DNA of 64,000 nt from JAAYJR01 sp964563975 (GTDB taxonomy: Bacteria; Bacteroidota; Bacteroidia; Bacteroidales; Prolixibacteraceae): assembly GCA_964563975.1 (NCBI GenBank), contig CAZLZJ010000003.1, positions 1 through 64,000 of the forward strand, read 5' to 3'. Under the pieces are notes generated by a model. The model did not search any database. It had not been told where the DNA came from and worked only from the letters and a program-made list of their open reading frames with translations. Shown one piece after another: positions 38,277 through 47,267 of this stretch. Made by a program: the position numbers and the translations under genes. The stretch's first letter is position 1. Every line of letters begins with the position of its first letter.

Positions 38277-39335
38277 TTACAGAATGATCCTGACTTTTGC
38301 ATTATCTCTCAATGTTTCAAAGCCTTTAATAATAAGCCTTTCATTAACCTGAAGACCTTCCACGACCTCAACCGAATTTTGATTCTCTATGCCGGTAGTG
38401 ATCCATCGTTGATTTGCAGCACTATTCCTTCCCACGATAAAAACATATTTCTGTCTTCCTCTTGTAAGGATTATATCTTTGGGTATTACAATAGCACTAT
38501 CTTTTTTATCGGTAATTATATCAGCTTTAACAAACATACCGGGCCGAAGCTTCAATTCAGGATTACGAACTTCCACTTTACCCGTAAAAGTTCGTGTCTC
38601 TGCACTTATTGCCGGAGAAAGTTCAGTTACTTTTCCAATAAGGGTATCTTCGGGTATTGTATAATTTGTTATAAGTACATCCTGATTAAGTTGAACATCT
38701 GAAATATTTTTTTCAGGAAGGTTAATATTCAGGTACATTGAATTATAGCTCATCAGCGAAAAAAGATGGGACCCGGAGTTAACCCTGGTACCCTGTGTAT
38801 AGTATGAAAGCTCCACGATTATTCCTGAAAATGGAGCTGTAACATTCATCTTTTCAAGCTGGATCAGCGCATTATCATAATTGTACTTTGCATTGGTTTT
38901 TGACACTTCAGAGTTACGTAACTCGCGCAATGTCACACCTCCCTTTTCATATAAAGATTTCTGTTTTTCATACTCCTGGTCAGATATTTCAAGGTTCAGC
39001 TTAACGGCATCCAGCGCCAGATTATTTTTATATTCATCATTTTCAAACTTTACAACTGTCTGTCCTTTATTAACCCTGTCGCCCAATTTGAATGGTCTTC
39101 CCGTTGCAGGATTATTCTGAAGAATATAATCGCCTGTCATTTCAGAATTAACCACCACTTCAGAGGTAGCTTTTACAGTACCCGTAGTACTTACAAACTG
39201 CATTATCCCCTGAAGTTTAATGTCTTCTGCAGAAATAGGCACTGCAAGCTCAGTGCTTACCGACTGACCTGGGTTATTACAAGCAGCAAAGGCTGCCAGA
39301 ATTAATATAATTGGAAAAAATTTGATGTACTTCAT
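38277..39335 (-). CDS. Efflux periplasmic adaptor lipoprotein (HlyD/AcrA type)
   Basis: A 352-residue membrane-fusion protein that links RND permeases to a TolC channel. The signal ends in a lipobox (LAAFAAC) with Cys19, so the protein is lipid-anchored in the inner membrane. The order is a split lipoyl domain (GDRVNKGQTVVKFEND and MNVTAPFSGIIVELSYYTQGTRV), a short alpha-hairpin between them, a beta-barrel (PEDTLIGKVTELSPAISAETRTFTG) and a membrane-proximal domain (LTRGRQKYVFIVG). It lies 34 bp before the RND gene. Its start codon lies at the edge of a repeated AT-rich segment. Confidence 0.94.
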   Translation of the reverse strand: MKYIKFFPIILILAAFAACNNPGQSVSTELAVPISAEDIKLQGIMQFVSTTGTVKATSEVVVNSEMTGDYILQNNPATGRPFKLGDRVNKGQTVVKFENDEYKNNLALDAVKLNLEISDQEYEKQKSLYEKGGVTLRELRNSEVSKTNAKYNYDNALIQLEKMNVTAPFSGIIVELSYYTQGTRVNSGSHLFSLMSYNSMYLNINLPEKNISDVQLNQDVLITNYTIPEDTLIGKVTELSPAISAETRTFTGKVEVRNPELKLRPGMFVKADIITDKKDSAIVIPKDIILTRGRQKYVFIVGRNSAANQRWITTGIENQNSVEVVEGLQVNERLIIKGFETLRDNAKVRIIL

Positions 39336-39461
39336 AACTATTAAAATTATTTATTTTTAAAGGTATCATATAGTCTGCACGCATATATTTTAATCATCCT
39401 CCCGGGTTCCGGCTTTAATCGGGATGCTCGTTTCATACTGTTAAAATTATTTATTATTTAA
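39331..39461. repeat. Dispersed intergenic repeat, copy 2, with flanking direct repeats
   Basis: The core (39361-39433) matches copy 1 near 6.5 kb. It is bounded by two near-identical segments: 39331-39360 and 39432-39461, both reading TTCATA, then TTAAAATTATTTATT after a short variable part. The left one contains the adaptor start codon (on the minus strand) and the right one the TolC stop codon. On the minus strand an ATG in the right flank opens a 29-codon frame through the element, reading MKRASRLKPEPGRMIKIYAC at its start. GCATCC and GGATG segments could pair into a hairpin. Confidence 0.7.
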
Positions 39462-40916
39462 ATAAAGATCAGAAGGAAGTATTGGCTGATTTTTCTCAAA
39501 ATCGTACAAACTTTGAATCTTAAGATTCAGCAACTCAACTTTATAATTAATAAGGGCTTGCGCAAATGCAATTTTTTTCCCTGAAAGCTGTGTTTGATAA
39601 AGGTTAAGGTCCATACCGGTAAGATCACCATTTTCATATCTCTCAAGGTTAATTTCATAGGTCAGTTGTGCATTGGTCTGGCTTTGTTCAGCAATTTCAA
39701 TCTGATTCAATTGATTTAAAATATTTCTGTAAGCCTGTCTGATGCCTATTATTATCCGGTTTTGCTCGTCAGAAAAGCTAAGTTTCTGAGACTCAATTGA
39801 TGCCTCCTGGGCTTTAATCCGAGCCTTTTTTTCACCCCAGTCAAAAAGAGGAATATTAAAATTAAGGGCAATCGACGGACTGTTTGTAGGTGCATCAAAT
39901 ACTTTATTCAGCTCACGATTATCTCCTGAAATACCCAACCTGAGATTAACATCTCCTCTAAACTCATTTAATGACTTTGTGCGAATGAGATCAAATTGAC
40001 TTGACTCTATATCTATTTCCCTCTGGCGAAGTTCCATTCTTGAAGCCAGCCCTGTTTTAATAGCTTTCTCCAAATCTACGGGCACCGGATTAGTTGCCAC
40101 ATCTGCCAGAATTGAAAAATCTTCATACAGATCCATTCCCAAATAGAGCTTTAACTGATCTTTTGCATTTTCAAAAAGCACCTCCTGGTTTTGAAGGGAA
40201 GATTTTGATGTTGCCAGGTTCAGCTCTGCCTGATATAACTCCTCCTTGGCAGCCAGCCCGGCATCAACCTTATTCTTTATTATATCGTAACTGTTTTGTG
40301 TATTCTTGAGTTCCTCCCTGGAGATATTCAGATTCATCTGAGTCATATATACATTATAAAAAAACTGGGTGACATTTTTTTCAAGGTTAAGTCGCTGTAT
40401 TGCATAACTTATATTGGCATTTTCAAGATTCAGCTCAAGATCCTTAAGTTGCAGTTTAAGTCTGTTATAAGTAAACAGGGGCTGATTTAAATTGAGGTAA
40501 AGATTATTAAAAAACACTTTACTTTCAAGATTATTGGCATCAGAAAAGCTCTTCTGCCATCCAAATTCGTTGGTAAGGGATATAGTTCCATCTGTTATCA
40601 GAATCGGTTGCTCCACCCTGAAAAGAGCATTTGTCTGAAAGTTTTCATTTGTATACCATTGAGAGACCCTGCTGTCAAAACGCCTGTTACGACTAAACCC
40701 CATTGGTTGCAGGTCGAGCGAAAACCTCGACTTCAAAGCTGCTCTCTGGGCTTCCAGATTTTTTGAATACCTTTCAAGGTTCAGCAATGATCTCTTAAGG
40801 TCGGGGCTTCCGGTTTCAGCTATAGCCAGAACTTTTTCAAGAGTAAGAACTTCCTGCGCCTGCACAAAAGGCAGAACAAGCATAACTATCAATAATGAGA
40901 ACAGCAGCTTATGCAT
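39447..40916 (-). CDS. TolC family outer-membrane channel
   Basis: Outer-membrane efflux channel of about 489 residues. The frame is open nine codons further upstream (to 40943), but the ATG at 40916 gives a normal signal peptide (MHKLLFSLLIVMLVLPFVQAQ), so I prefer it. Two OEP repeats of long coiled-coil helices are visible (for example NLEKNVTQFFYNVYMTQMNLNISREELKNTQ and the matching C-terminal IIIGIRQAYRNILNQLNQIEIAEQ). It is located 17-44 bp after the ABC permease-peptidase gene and before the adaptor gene, and so joins the ABC part and the RND part of the cluster. Confidence 0.93.
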   Translation of the reverse strand: MHKLLFSLLIVMLVLPFVQAQEVLTLEKVLAIAETGSPDLKRSLLNLERYSKNLEAQRAALKSRFSLDLQPMGFSRNRRFDSRVSQWYTNENFQTNALFRVEQPILITDGTISLTNEFGWQKSFSDANNLESKVFFNNLYLNLNQPLFTYNRLKLQLKDLELNLENANISYAIQRLNLEKNVTQFFYNVYMTQMNLNISREELKNTQNSYDIIKNKVDAGLAAKEELYQAELNLATSKSSLQNQEVLFENAKDQLKLYLGMDLYEDFSILADVATNPVPVDLEKAIKTGLASRMELRQREIDIESSQFDLIRTKSLNEFRGDVNLRLGISGDNRELNKVFDAPTNSPSIALNFNIPLFDWGEKKARIKAQEASIESQKLSFSDEQNRIIIGIRQAYRNILNQLNQIEIAEQSQTNAQLTYEINLERYENGDLTGMDLNLYQTQLSGKKIAFAQALINYKVELLNLKIQSLYDFEKNQPILPSDLYLNNK

Positions 40917-40960
40917 ATAAAAACAATTTATATTATCCTTCATATTTAAGTTATTTAATT

Positions 40961-43900
40961 TTACAATTTAACCAGTTTAACAGCATCAGCGTAAACCATT
41001 CGTAAATTTGATTTATTTGTCAGTTCTATCAGTGCCGTATCAGACGAAAAATAAAAAGAACCAAGCCTGTTCCATCCATTGTCAGCATTATGTATTCTTA
41101 GCATCTGCTCTTCTACGGCATCATCACTATGAATAAAAAACTGATATTCTCCTCTCTCTTCGCCTCTTCCGCCCCGCCCGAATCTTCTTGCTTTAAACAG
41201 GTGATAATAAACCTCATAGTGCCCCGGTTCCGGTATCGGTACATGCCACATGGCTTTAACGGAACCATCACCCGATTTCACATAATGTCCTGATCGTATA
41301 TAGTCTCCGTAAAAATCAGAATTAGTTGTTGCTGTCCAGTTAACCGGGGGCCTCCAATAATTCATGCCGGTATACTTTTGAGCTCCTTCGCTCTCTTTTG
41401 CCAGCCATTTTTCAAGCAGGCTCATCTCATTTGTCCTGGTTATTTCAAACTGCGGATCTTCATTATCTACAATTATTTCACCGGGCAGTTGCCTTACAAC
41501 CGGTAAATCCGTTACAACTTCACCTTCAAATTCCACCGCTTTAGGGTCTTCCAAAATATCCCGGAAAGTTATCATTATCATTTGTGGTATATTTTGAGAG
41601 GTAATTGTATTAATCATTACCATCCTTGGATCACTATCCAACATAAAACTGACATTTTTTGTTTGATTTGGTTCAAGAAACAGCAGCTTATTAACCATAT
41701 CTTCTGCACCGGGACCACGTCCAAACCCTCTTCCCGGACCTCCTCCTTCCCCTAATCTGAATGAAAACTTAATGACGCCCTCCGAATCTGAAAAATTGGT
41801 CACTTTAACCGACACTTTTGTTCTCATATAATCGCCGGTTTTCACCTTAACAGCATCCACAGGTGAAATCAAATAACCCGGCAATGCTTTTTCAACAAAC
41901 CATTCATCCATCAATGAAATAAGTTTAACTCCAAATTTTTCATCAATTTGATCGGCAAACTGTTCGAAAGAGATATTTCTAAATTTATATTTCCTCAAAA
42001 GATCTCTTAAAAATCTTTCAAATTTATCCTGGCCGGCTTCCCATTGAATTCTGGAAAACAGGGCTTCCCCTTTTAATTTTATAACATTATTAATTATTGT
42101 TTTTTGCTCCGGATCTGATAAAATTTCCTCGAAAGTGCTGTCTTGCAATGCAATATTAGCCATCTCATCCTTACTTATACCCTGCATATTTCTGCGAAAT
42201 GCATTGCGCATATCACTTGATTGACTTTTCAAATAAGCTTCAAAAATACGGTTTGTAATAGGCCAGATGTCTGATTGAATATTATTTTGAAAATTATAGA
42301 GCATCGGAAAAATAAAATATGGATTTGACTGTTCATCGGATGAAAAACCTCCCATACCGGGACCGAAACCGATTGACTGTTCCCTTGTGAAAAGCCCCAG
42401 AAAATCATATATAATCCGTATTTCTTTATCCTTTTCAGTTATATTGCTATCTCCCCTGCGCCCCCATCGCTCCATTCTTTTCCTGGCCCCCTCAAGGTCG
42501 GCTTCACGAAGCAGATAACCCTTTTCGGGAATAAGTACCAGCTCCGGTTGAACATACTCCTGACGCCCGGCCCAAATCCGCTCATAAGATTTAAACTGAG
42601 CAGGCACTTCAACCAAAAAAAGATGTTTGAAAGCAAATTCAAGATTATAAGTTCTTTCAAAATCACCCACTCTGTCACTTATCAGCTGTGCAAGTGTATC
42701 TTTAATTTCAGGCAGGCTGTTTGTAAAAAAATCATGCCCTTCAATATGCCAGATGCCATATTCAATTGAATCGTTCTTTATACTCTTCTTTTCATATCTT
42801 CCGATGGCCAGGGAAATTTGAGTAAGCGGAACATTATTGGAAAAACGGTATATTCCGCCCGGCTCTTCTGAAACCTCCCCTTGCGACACTGCCCTCAGCC
42901 CGTTGCCGGTATTTACTTTTAAACTGAATTTTATAAACTCGGGATGATTCCAACTAACATCTTCCGAACTGTATGTAACGCCGGTTTTGGGATACCAGTT
43001 TGTTTCCGGGGTAAGCAAAACATAATCAGGAGTTACAAAAGCATACCTTTTATCAACGTTTAAAACAAATTTCCCGTATTTCTTTTGTCTCTCTTCTTCC
43101 GTAATATCAAGATAACAAAAGGTCTCATTTATTTTCCCCTCATATGATAACTCCAGGGCAGCCTCTTCGCCGGGTGCAAGAGCAATATCCTTATCAATAA
43201 TTATAATATGGAGTTTTCTGTCAAAAGGTATCTCTTTACCATTCAGCTTAATTGTTTTAACCGCCAATCCTTCGTTAAGACTTAAAATCAGTTTATCGAT
43301 TATATCATCTTTTTCATTTTGAATAACCATCTGAGAGACTGCCTTTACAGAGTAACCTTCATGTTCCAGAAAGATGTCGTGTGAAAGTGTTGCCGGAAAT
43401 ATTTCTTTTACATAAGTATTATTTAAAGCAACAGCTTCATTTCTTAAAGACTCATCTGCTTTAAACCTTGCAATATGCTGATAACCAAGCCAACTTCCTA
43501 AACAAAAAAAGATAATTGCAATTATAAGCGAAAATATTGTCATTGTCTCCGACTGAGGAAGCCGTTTTAAAAGATATATAGTTAAAAATATAAAACTTAT
43601 TCCAAAAGAAAAGTATATTCCTCTGTGTATCAACACCCTCTCAAAATTACCCATACCTGTAATATCAGAGATCAGCATTGGAATATTAAAAGACATATAG
43701 TCAAATATATAGTAATACCGGGCTTCCAATAAGAAAATTGTAATACCTATATAACCCAATATTATAATAAAAGTAATTGCCTGATTACGAATTACGCTCA
43801 TCAGCAAAAAGGAGAGGCCCATTATAAACAGCAGTGTGGGCACACTAATCAATAACAGATATATTAAATATGCCTCTTTATTAACAGAAGTTGACTGTGC

Positions 43901-44308
43901 AAGCAGGTTGAAGATTAACGCCATCAGCACCACGGCAATATTAAGTACCAGAAATACCTGCAGATTACCCCAGGTTTTACCTATCACATACTCTCCGTTT
44001 GTCATTGAACGCATATAAATAACCTCTGTGGTATCCAATTTTTTATCACGTTTCAAAAAATCAGATGCCAAAAATACTGCAATAATTGCCTGCGCTACAT
44101 TAAGAATTAAAAGATTAGTGTAAGGAATAGACGAAGGTATACTTCTTACTGCCCATCCCAGATCTCCGCCACCCTGAATCACCATTCCAAGATTAAGCGT
44201 AAACAACACACCTAAGGATAAAACTCCAAATATCCTGAAAAACCAACTTCTAAGCAATGTTTTGCGCTCATATTTGGCAATCGATAAAATATTATGAAAA
44301 GAGATCAT
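40961..44308 (-). CDS. ABC-2 permease fused to degenerate M1-peptidase-like and golvesin-like domains
   Basis: A 1115-residue fusion. Residues 1-280 contain about seven membrane helices of ABC-2 type with the coupling segment FLKRDKKLDTTEVIYMRSMTNGEYVIGK. Residues about 300-830 resemble the M1 aminopeptidase-type domain often attached to such permeases in Bacteroidota, but no HExxH zinc motif is present, so peptidase activity is unlikely. Residues 853-867 (GEGGGPGRGFGRGPG) and 1041-1053 (RRFGRGGRGEERG) are Gly/Arg-rich insertions. The C-terminus (about 1020-1115; PGHYEVYYHL, NGWNRLGSFYF, VYADAVKL) resembles the golvesin C-terminal domain. The gene follows the ATPase gene by 19 bp, its evident partner. 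Confidence 0.82.
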   Translation of the reverse strand: MISFHNILSIAKYERKTLLRSWFFRIFGVLSLGVLFTLNLGMVIQGGGDLGWAVRSIPSSIPYTNLLILNVAQAIIAVFLASDFLKRDKKLDTTEVIYMRSMTNGEYVIGKTWGNLQVFLVLNIAVVLMALIFNLLAQSTSVNKEAYLIYLLLISVPTLLFIMGLSFLLMSVIRNQAITFIIILGYIGITIFLLEARYYYIFDYMSFNIPMLISDITGMGNFERVLIHRGIYFSFGISFIFLTIYLLKRLPQSETMTIFSLIIAIIFFCLGSWLGYQHIARFKADESLRNEAVALNNTYVKEIFPATLSHDIFLEHEGYSVKAVSQMVIQNEKDDIIDKLILSLNEGLAVKTIKLNGKEIPFDRKLHIIIIDKDIALAPGEEAALELSYEGKINETFCYLDITEEERQKKYGKFVLNVDKRYAFVTPDYVLLTPETNWYPKTGVTYSSEDVSWNHPEFIKFSLKVNTGNGLRAVSQGEVSEEPGGIYRFSNNVPLTQISLAIGRYEKKSIKNDSIEYGIWHIEGHDFFTNSLPEIKDTLAQLISDRVGDFERTYNLEFAFKHLFLVEVPAQFKSYERIWAGRQEYVQPELVLIPEKGYLLREADLEGARKRMERWGRRGDSNITEKDKEIRIIYDFLGLFTREQSIGFGPGMGGFSSDEQSNPYFIFPMLYNFQNNIQSDIWPITNRIFEAYLKSQSSDMRNAFRRNMQGISKDEMANIALQDSTFEEILSDPEQKTIINNVIKLKGEALFSRIQWEAGQDKFERFLRDLLRKYKFRNISFEQFADQIDEKFGVKLISLMDEWFVEKALPGYLISPVDAVKVKTGDYMRTKVSVKVTNFSDSEGVIKFSFRLGEGGGPGRGFGRGPGAEDMVNKLLFLEPNQTKNVSFMLDSDPRMVMINTITSQNIPQMIMITFRDILEDPKAVEFEGEVVTDLPVVRQLPGEIIVDNEDPQFEITRTNEMSLLEKWLAKESEGAQKYTGMNYWRPPVNWTATTNSDFYGDYIRSGHYVKSGDGSVKAMWHVPIPEPGHYEVYYHLFKARRFGRGGRGEERGEYQFFIHSDDAVEEQMLRIHNADNGWNRLGSFYFSSDTALIELTNKSNLRMVYADAVKLVKL

Positions 44309-44327
44309 TATTTACGATTTATTAAAT

Positions 44328-45221
44328 TCAAATATTTGACCACTGATTAAGTTTATTCTCCATAAAATGCACATATGCATGTTCCAGATTAGGCTCAATC
44401 TGTTTACCATGATAACCGTTAATTTCGGGAGCAACTACCTGAACCTCCCAACCCTTATCAACCGGTATGGTCGAAATAACAGGAAACTTTTCATTAATTT
44501 CCATATATTCTGTTGCAGTAGCGGTAATAAGCCAGACATTTCCGCGAGCTTCTTTTATCAGCTGTTCGGGAGAACCGGAAAAAGCAAGCTCTCCTTCATG
44601 TAAAAGTGCCATATCATGACAGGTACTTGAGATATCGCCTACAATATGGGTTGATAAAATAATAATGACATTTTGTTCGCTGATAGTAGACAGCAAGTTT
44701 CTGAAACGTATACGTTCTTCAGGATCAAGACCGGTTGTAGGTTCATCGACAATAATAATTTTTGGATTATTAATAAGTGCCTGTGCAATTCCCAATCTTC
44801 TTTTCATACCTCCCGAAAGCTTATTTGCATTTCTGTCGCGTGCCTCATATAAACCGACCTCTTCGAGCATCCGGTCAACCGCCGTTTTGCGAACTGCGCT
44901 ATTTTTCATTCCCGCTAACCGGGCAACATAATCTAAAAATTCATAAGTCTTCAATTTTGAAAAAAAACTAAAATCCTGAGGAAGGTATCCCAGCATAGCT
45001 CTTATCTCTTTACGATTTTTAGCCAGATCAAGGCCATTAACAGTTACCTTTCCGCTCGAAGGCTTCATAAGTGTAACCAAAATTCTCATTAAGGTTGACT
45101 TCCCGGCACCATTTGGGCCTAACAAGCCAAACATCCCATTGGAGATGCTGAGATTTAAACTTTTTAAAGCATAATTCCCGTTAGGATAAACCTTATTCAG
45201 ATTTTCAATTTTTATATACAC
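44328..45221 (-). CDS. ABC transporter ATP-binding protein
   Basis: A 297-residue ATPase of the ABC-2/multidrug type. Walker A GPNGAGKS (35-42), signature LSGGMKRR, Walker B IIIVDEPTTGLD and the H-loop in LSTHIVGD are complete. It is the first gene of the minus-strand cluster, and should energise the permease/M1 fusion that follows. It resembles the ABC domain at the end of the RND fusion across its full length: both have FGLLGPNGAGKST, GYLPQ at the Q-loop, EERIRFRNLL/RERIRFRNLL after Walker B, and the C-terminal pattern PxLExAYxxxxxx. The upstream gap holds a weak minus-strand promoter (TTG, 17 nt, TATTTTAA). Confidence 0.95.
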   Translation of the reverse strand: MYIKIENLNKVYPNGNYALKSLNLSISNGMFGLLGPNGAGKSTLMRILVTLMKPSSGKVTVNGLDLAKNRKEIRAMLGYLPQDFSFFSKLKTYEFLDYVARLAGMKNSAVRKTAVDRMLEEVGLYEARDRNANKLSGGMKRRLGIAQALINNPKIIIVDEPTTGLDPEERIRFRNLLSTISEQNVIIILSTHIVGDISSTCHDMALLHEGELAFSGSPEQLIKEARGNVWLITATATEYMEINEKFPVISTIPVDKGWEVQVVAPEINGYHGKQIEPNLEHAYVHFMENKLNQWSNI

Positions 45222-45352
45222 TTGTAATTATTCAATTAATTAAACTACTCATTTGGACTTGAGACTTTTAAAATAGTTTAAATCTTAACAGCAAATTAGT
45301 TGGTTAAAATGTTCTTTGTTAAATATTAATTTTAATTAATTTTACCTTTCTT

Positions 45353-46054
45353 ATGAATATACAAATTTTACAACTTCTTGAAGGTGCCCGCAGGGCTACG
45401 GGATTAACAGTTATCATTGATGTATTCCGTGCTTTCTCTACGGCATGTTATGCTTTTAACCTGGGTGCTGCAAAAATCATTCCGGTTGGCAATATAGAAA
45501 AAGCTTATCTCCTGAAAAAAGAAAATCCCGATTACCTGCTGATGGGAGAGCGGAATGAAAAAAAGCCTGAAGGTTTCGATTATGGAAATTCACCAACACA
45601 CCTTTTACAAGCCCCGTTGAAAGGAAAAACAATTGTCCATACAACCAGCTCCGGCACTCAGGGTATTGCTGCTGCCAATAAGGCCTGTGAGATCATAACC
45701 GGAAGTTTTGTAAATGCCGGTGCTATCATTAATTATATTCGCAATACCAATCCGGAAAATGTATCACTCGTATGCATGGGTTATGAATGCAGTTACCCGG
45801 TAGATGAGGATACACTTTGCGCCGAATATATCAGAAATGAGTTAACCGGTCAGCCAAATGATTTCAATAAAATTATCTCCGTTGTAAAAAAAGGATCGGG
45901 AAAAAGGTTTTTTGAACCCCGGAGTCAGGAATGGGCTCCCGCTTCAGATTTTGACATGTGTATGAGATTAAACCTGTTCGGATTCATTCTGAAAGTAAAT
46001 AACAAAAGTGACCCGGGATACCTTAAGAAGATATCTGTAGCTGCAGGCACATGA
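45353..46054 (+). CDS. comB: ComB-like 2-phosphosulfolactate phosphatase
   Basis: A 233-residue protein of the ComB family, which removes phosphate from 2-phosphosulfolactate in coenzyme M synthesis in archaea and has unexplained homologues in many bacteria. Family blocks are IIDVFRAFSTACYAFNLGA, LLMGERNEKKPEGFDYGNSP, IVHTTSSGTQGI, VCMGYE and the C-terminal EDTLCAEYI. No other coenzyme M gene is nearby, and this organism is not expected to make coenzyme M, so the true substrate is open. The gene is divergent from the exporter cluster and 36 bp upstream of a PatB-like lyase. Confidence 0.85.
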   Translation: MNIQILQLLEGARRATGLTVIIDVFRAFSTACYAFNLGAAKIIPVGNIEKAYLLKKENPDYLLMGERNEKKPEGFDYGNSPTHLLQAPLKGKTIVHTTSSGTQGIAAANKACEIITGSFVNAGAIINYIRNTNPENVSLVCMGYECSYPVDEDTLCAEYIRNELTGQPNDFNKIISVVKKGSGKRFFEPRSQEWAPASDFDMCMRLNLFGFILKVNNKSDPGYLKKISVAAGT

Positions 46055-46090
46055 TCTTATCAGGCTGTCATACAGCAAAAATAATATATT

Positions 46091-47266
46091 ATGAGCAAAT
46101 ACAATTTTGATGAAATTATTCCCCGCGAAGGAACTAATTCCTTAAAATATGATGCCAGAAAGCAAGTTTTCAACTCTTCTGATATTTTACCCCTCTGGGT
46201 AGCCGACACCGACTTCAAAACCCCTGACTTTATTGTTAATGCGATAAAAAAAAGGGCTGAACATGAAATATTCGGATACACTTTCAAACCTGACTCATAT
46301 TACAGATCCATAATTGGCTGGATGCAGAGAAGACATAACTGGTCAATAAAAAAAGAGTGGATCTCTTTCAGCCCCGGCGTTGTTGCCGGACTAACATGTG
46401 CAATAAAAGCCTTCTCAAATCCGGGCGACGGAGTAGTTGTACAACCACCTGTATACTCACCTTTTTTTAGCTGTGTGGAAGGCACGGGAAGGGAAATAGT
46501 CAGAAATCCGCTTATAATTAAAAATAACAGGTATACTTTTGATTTTCATAACCTGAAATCTCAAATCAATAAAAAAACCAGATTGCTGCTTCTTTGTAAT
46601 CCGCATAATCCGGGGGGTATGGTCTGGAAAAATGAAGAACTGGAAGAGCTTGGCTCTATTTGTAATAAAAACAATATCCTTATAATCTCCGATGAGATAC
46701 ATTCCGATCTGATATTCAAAGGAAACAGGCACATTCCGATAACTATGGTATCGGAGGAGACCGCAAAAAATTCAATTATTCTGTCGGCTCCCAGCAAAAC
46801 ATTTAATATTGCCGGACTAACAACATCAGTGGTTATTATACCTGATAAAAAAAAGTTTGAACAATTTGAAAAAATATTAAATCTTGCCCATCTGGGTATG
46901 GGCAACATATTTGGGGCTGTTGCCTTGGAGGCTGCATATTCATATGGCGATGAATGGCTGAACCAGCTTTTGGATTATCTATGGAATAACTATCTCTATT
47001 TGAAAAAATTTTTCAATAATAACCTGCCGGAAGTAAAGGTTATGAATCCTGAAGCTACTTATTTAGTATGGCTGGATTTCCGGGAATATGGAATGGATGG
47101 CAAAGAGCTTACAAAGCTAATAGTCGATAAAGCTAAAGTAGGCCTGAACAACGGAGCCGGTTTCGGTATTGAAGGCAACGGATGGATGCGGCTCAACATC
47201 GGTTGTCCGCGTAGTGTTCTTGCAGAAGGGTTAAACAGGCTTAACAATGCATTTTCCGGGATTTAA
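46091..47266 (+). CDS. PatB/MalY-type PLP-dependent C-S lyase or aminotransferase
   Basis: A 391-residue fold-type I PLP enzyme of the MalY/PatB group, which includes cystathionine beta-lyases. The N-terminus YNFDEIIPREGTNSLKYD and LPLWVADTDFKTPDFI are signatures of the group. LCNPHNPGGMVW, ISDEIHSDLIF and SAPSKTFNIAGL (with the PLP lysine) form the active site, and the C-terminal WMRLNIGCPR supplies the carboxylate-binding Arg. Likely removes sulfur from cystathionine or cysteine derivatives. It follows the ComB-like gene, so the pair may act on sulfur-containing compounds, but that is an inference from position only. Confidence 0.9.
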   Translation: MSKYNFDEIIPREGTNSLKYDARKQVFNSSDILPLWVADTDFKTPDFIVNAIKKRAEHEIFGYTFKPDSYYRSIIGWMQRRHNWSIKKEWISFSPGVVAGLTCAIKAFSNPGDGVVVQPPVYSPFFSCVEGTGREIVRNPLIIKNNRYTFDFHNLKSQINKKTRLLLLCNPHNPGGMVWKNEELEELGSICNKNNILIISDEIHSDLIFKGNRHIPITMVSEETAKNSIILSAPSKTFNIAGLTTSVVIIPDKKKFEQFEKILNLAHLGMGNIFGAVALEAAYSYGDEWLNQLLDYLWNNYLYLKKFFNNNLPEVKVMNPEATYLVWLDFREYGMDGKELTKLIVDKAKVGLNNGAGFGIEGNGWMRLNIGCPRSVLAEGLNRLNNAFSGI

Positions 47267-47267
47267 A

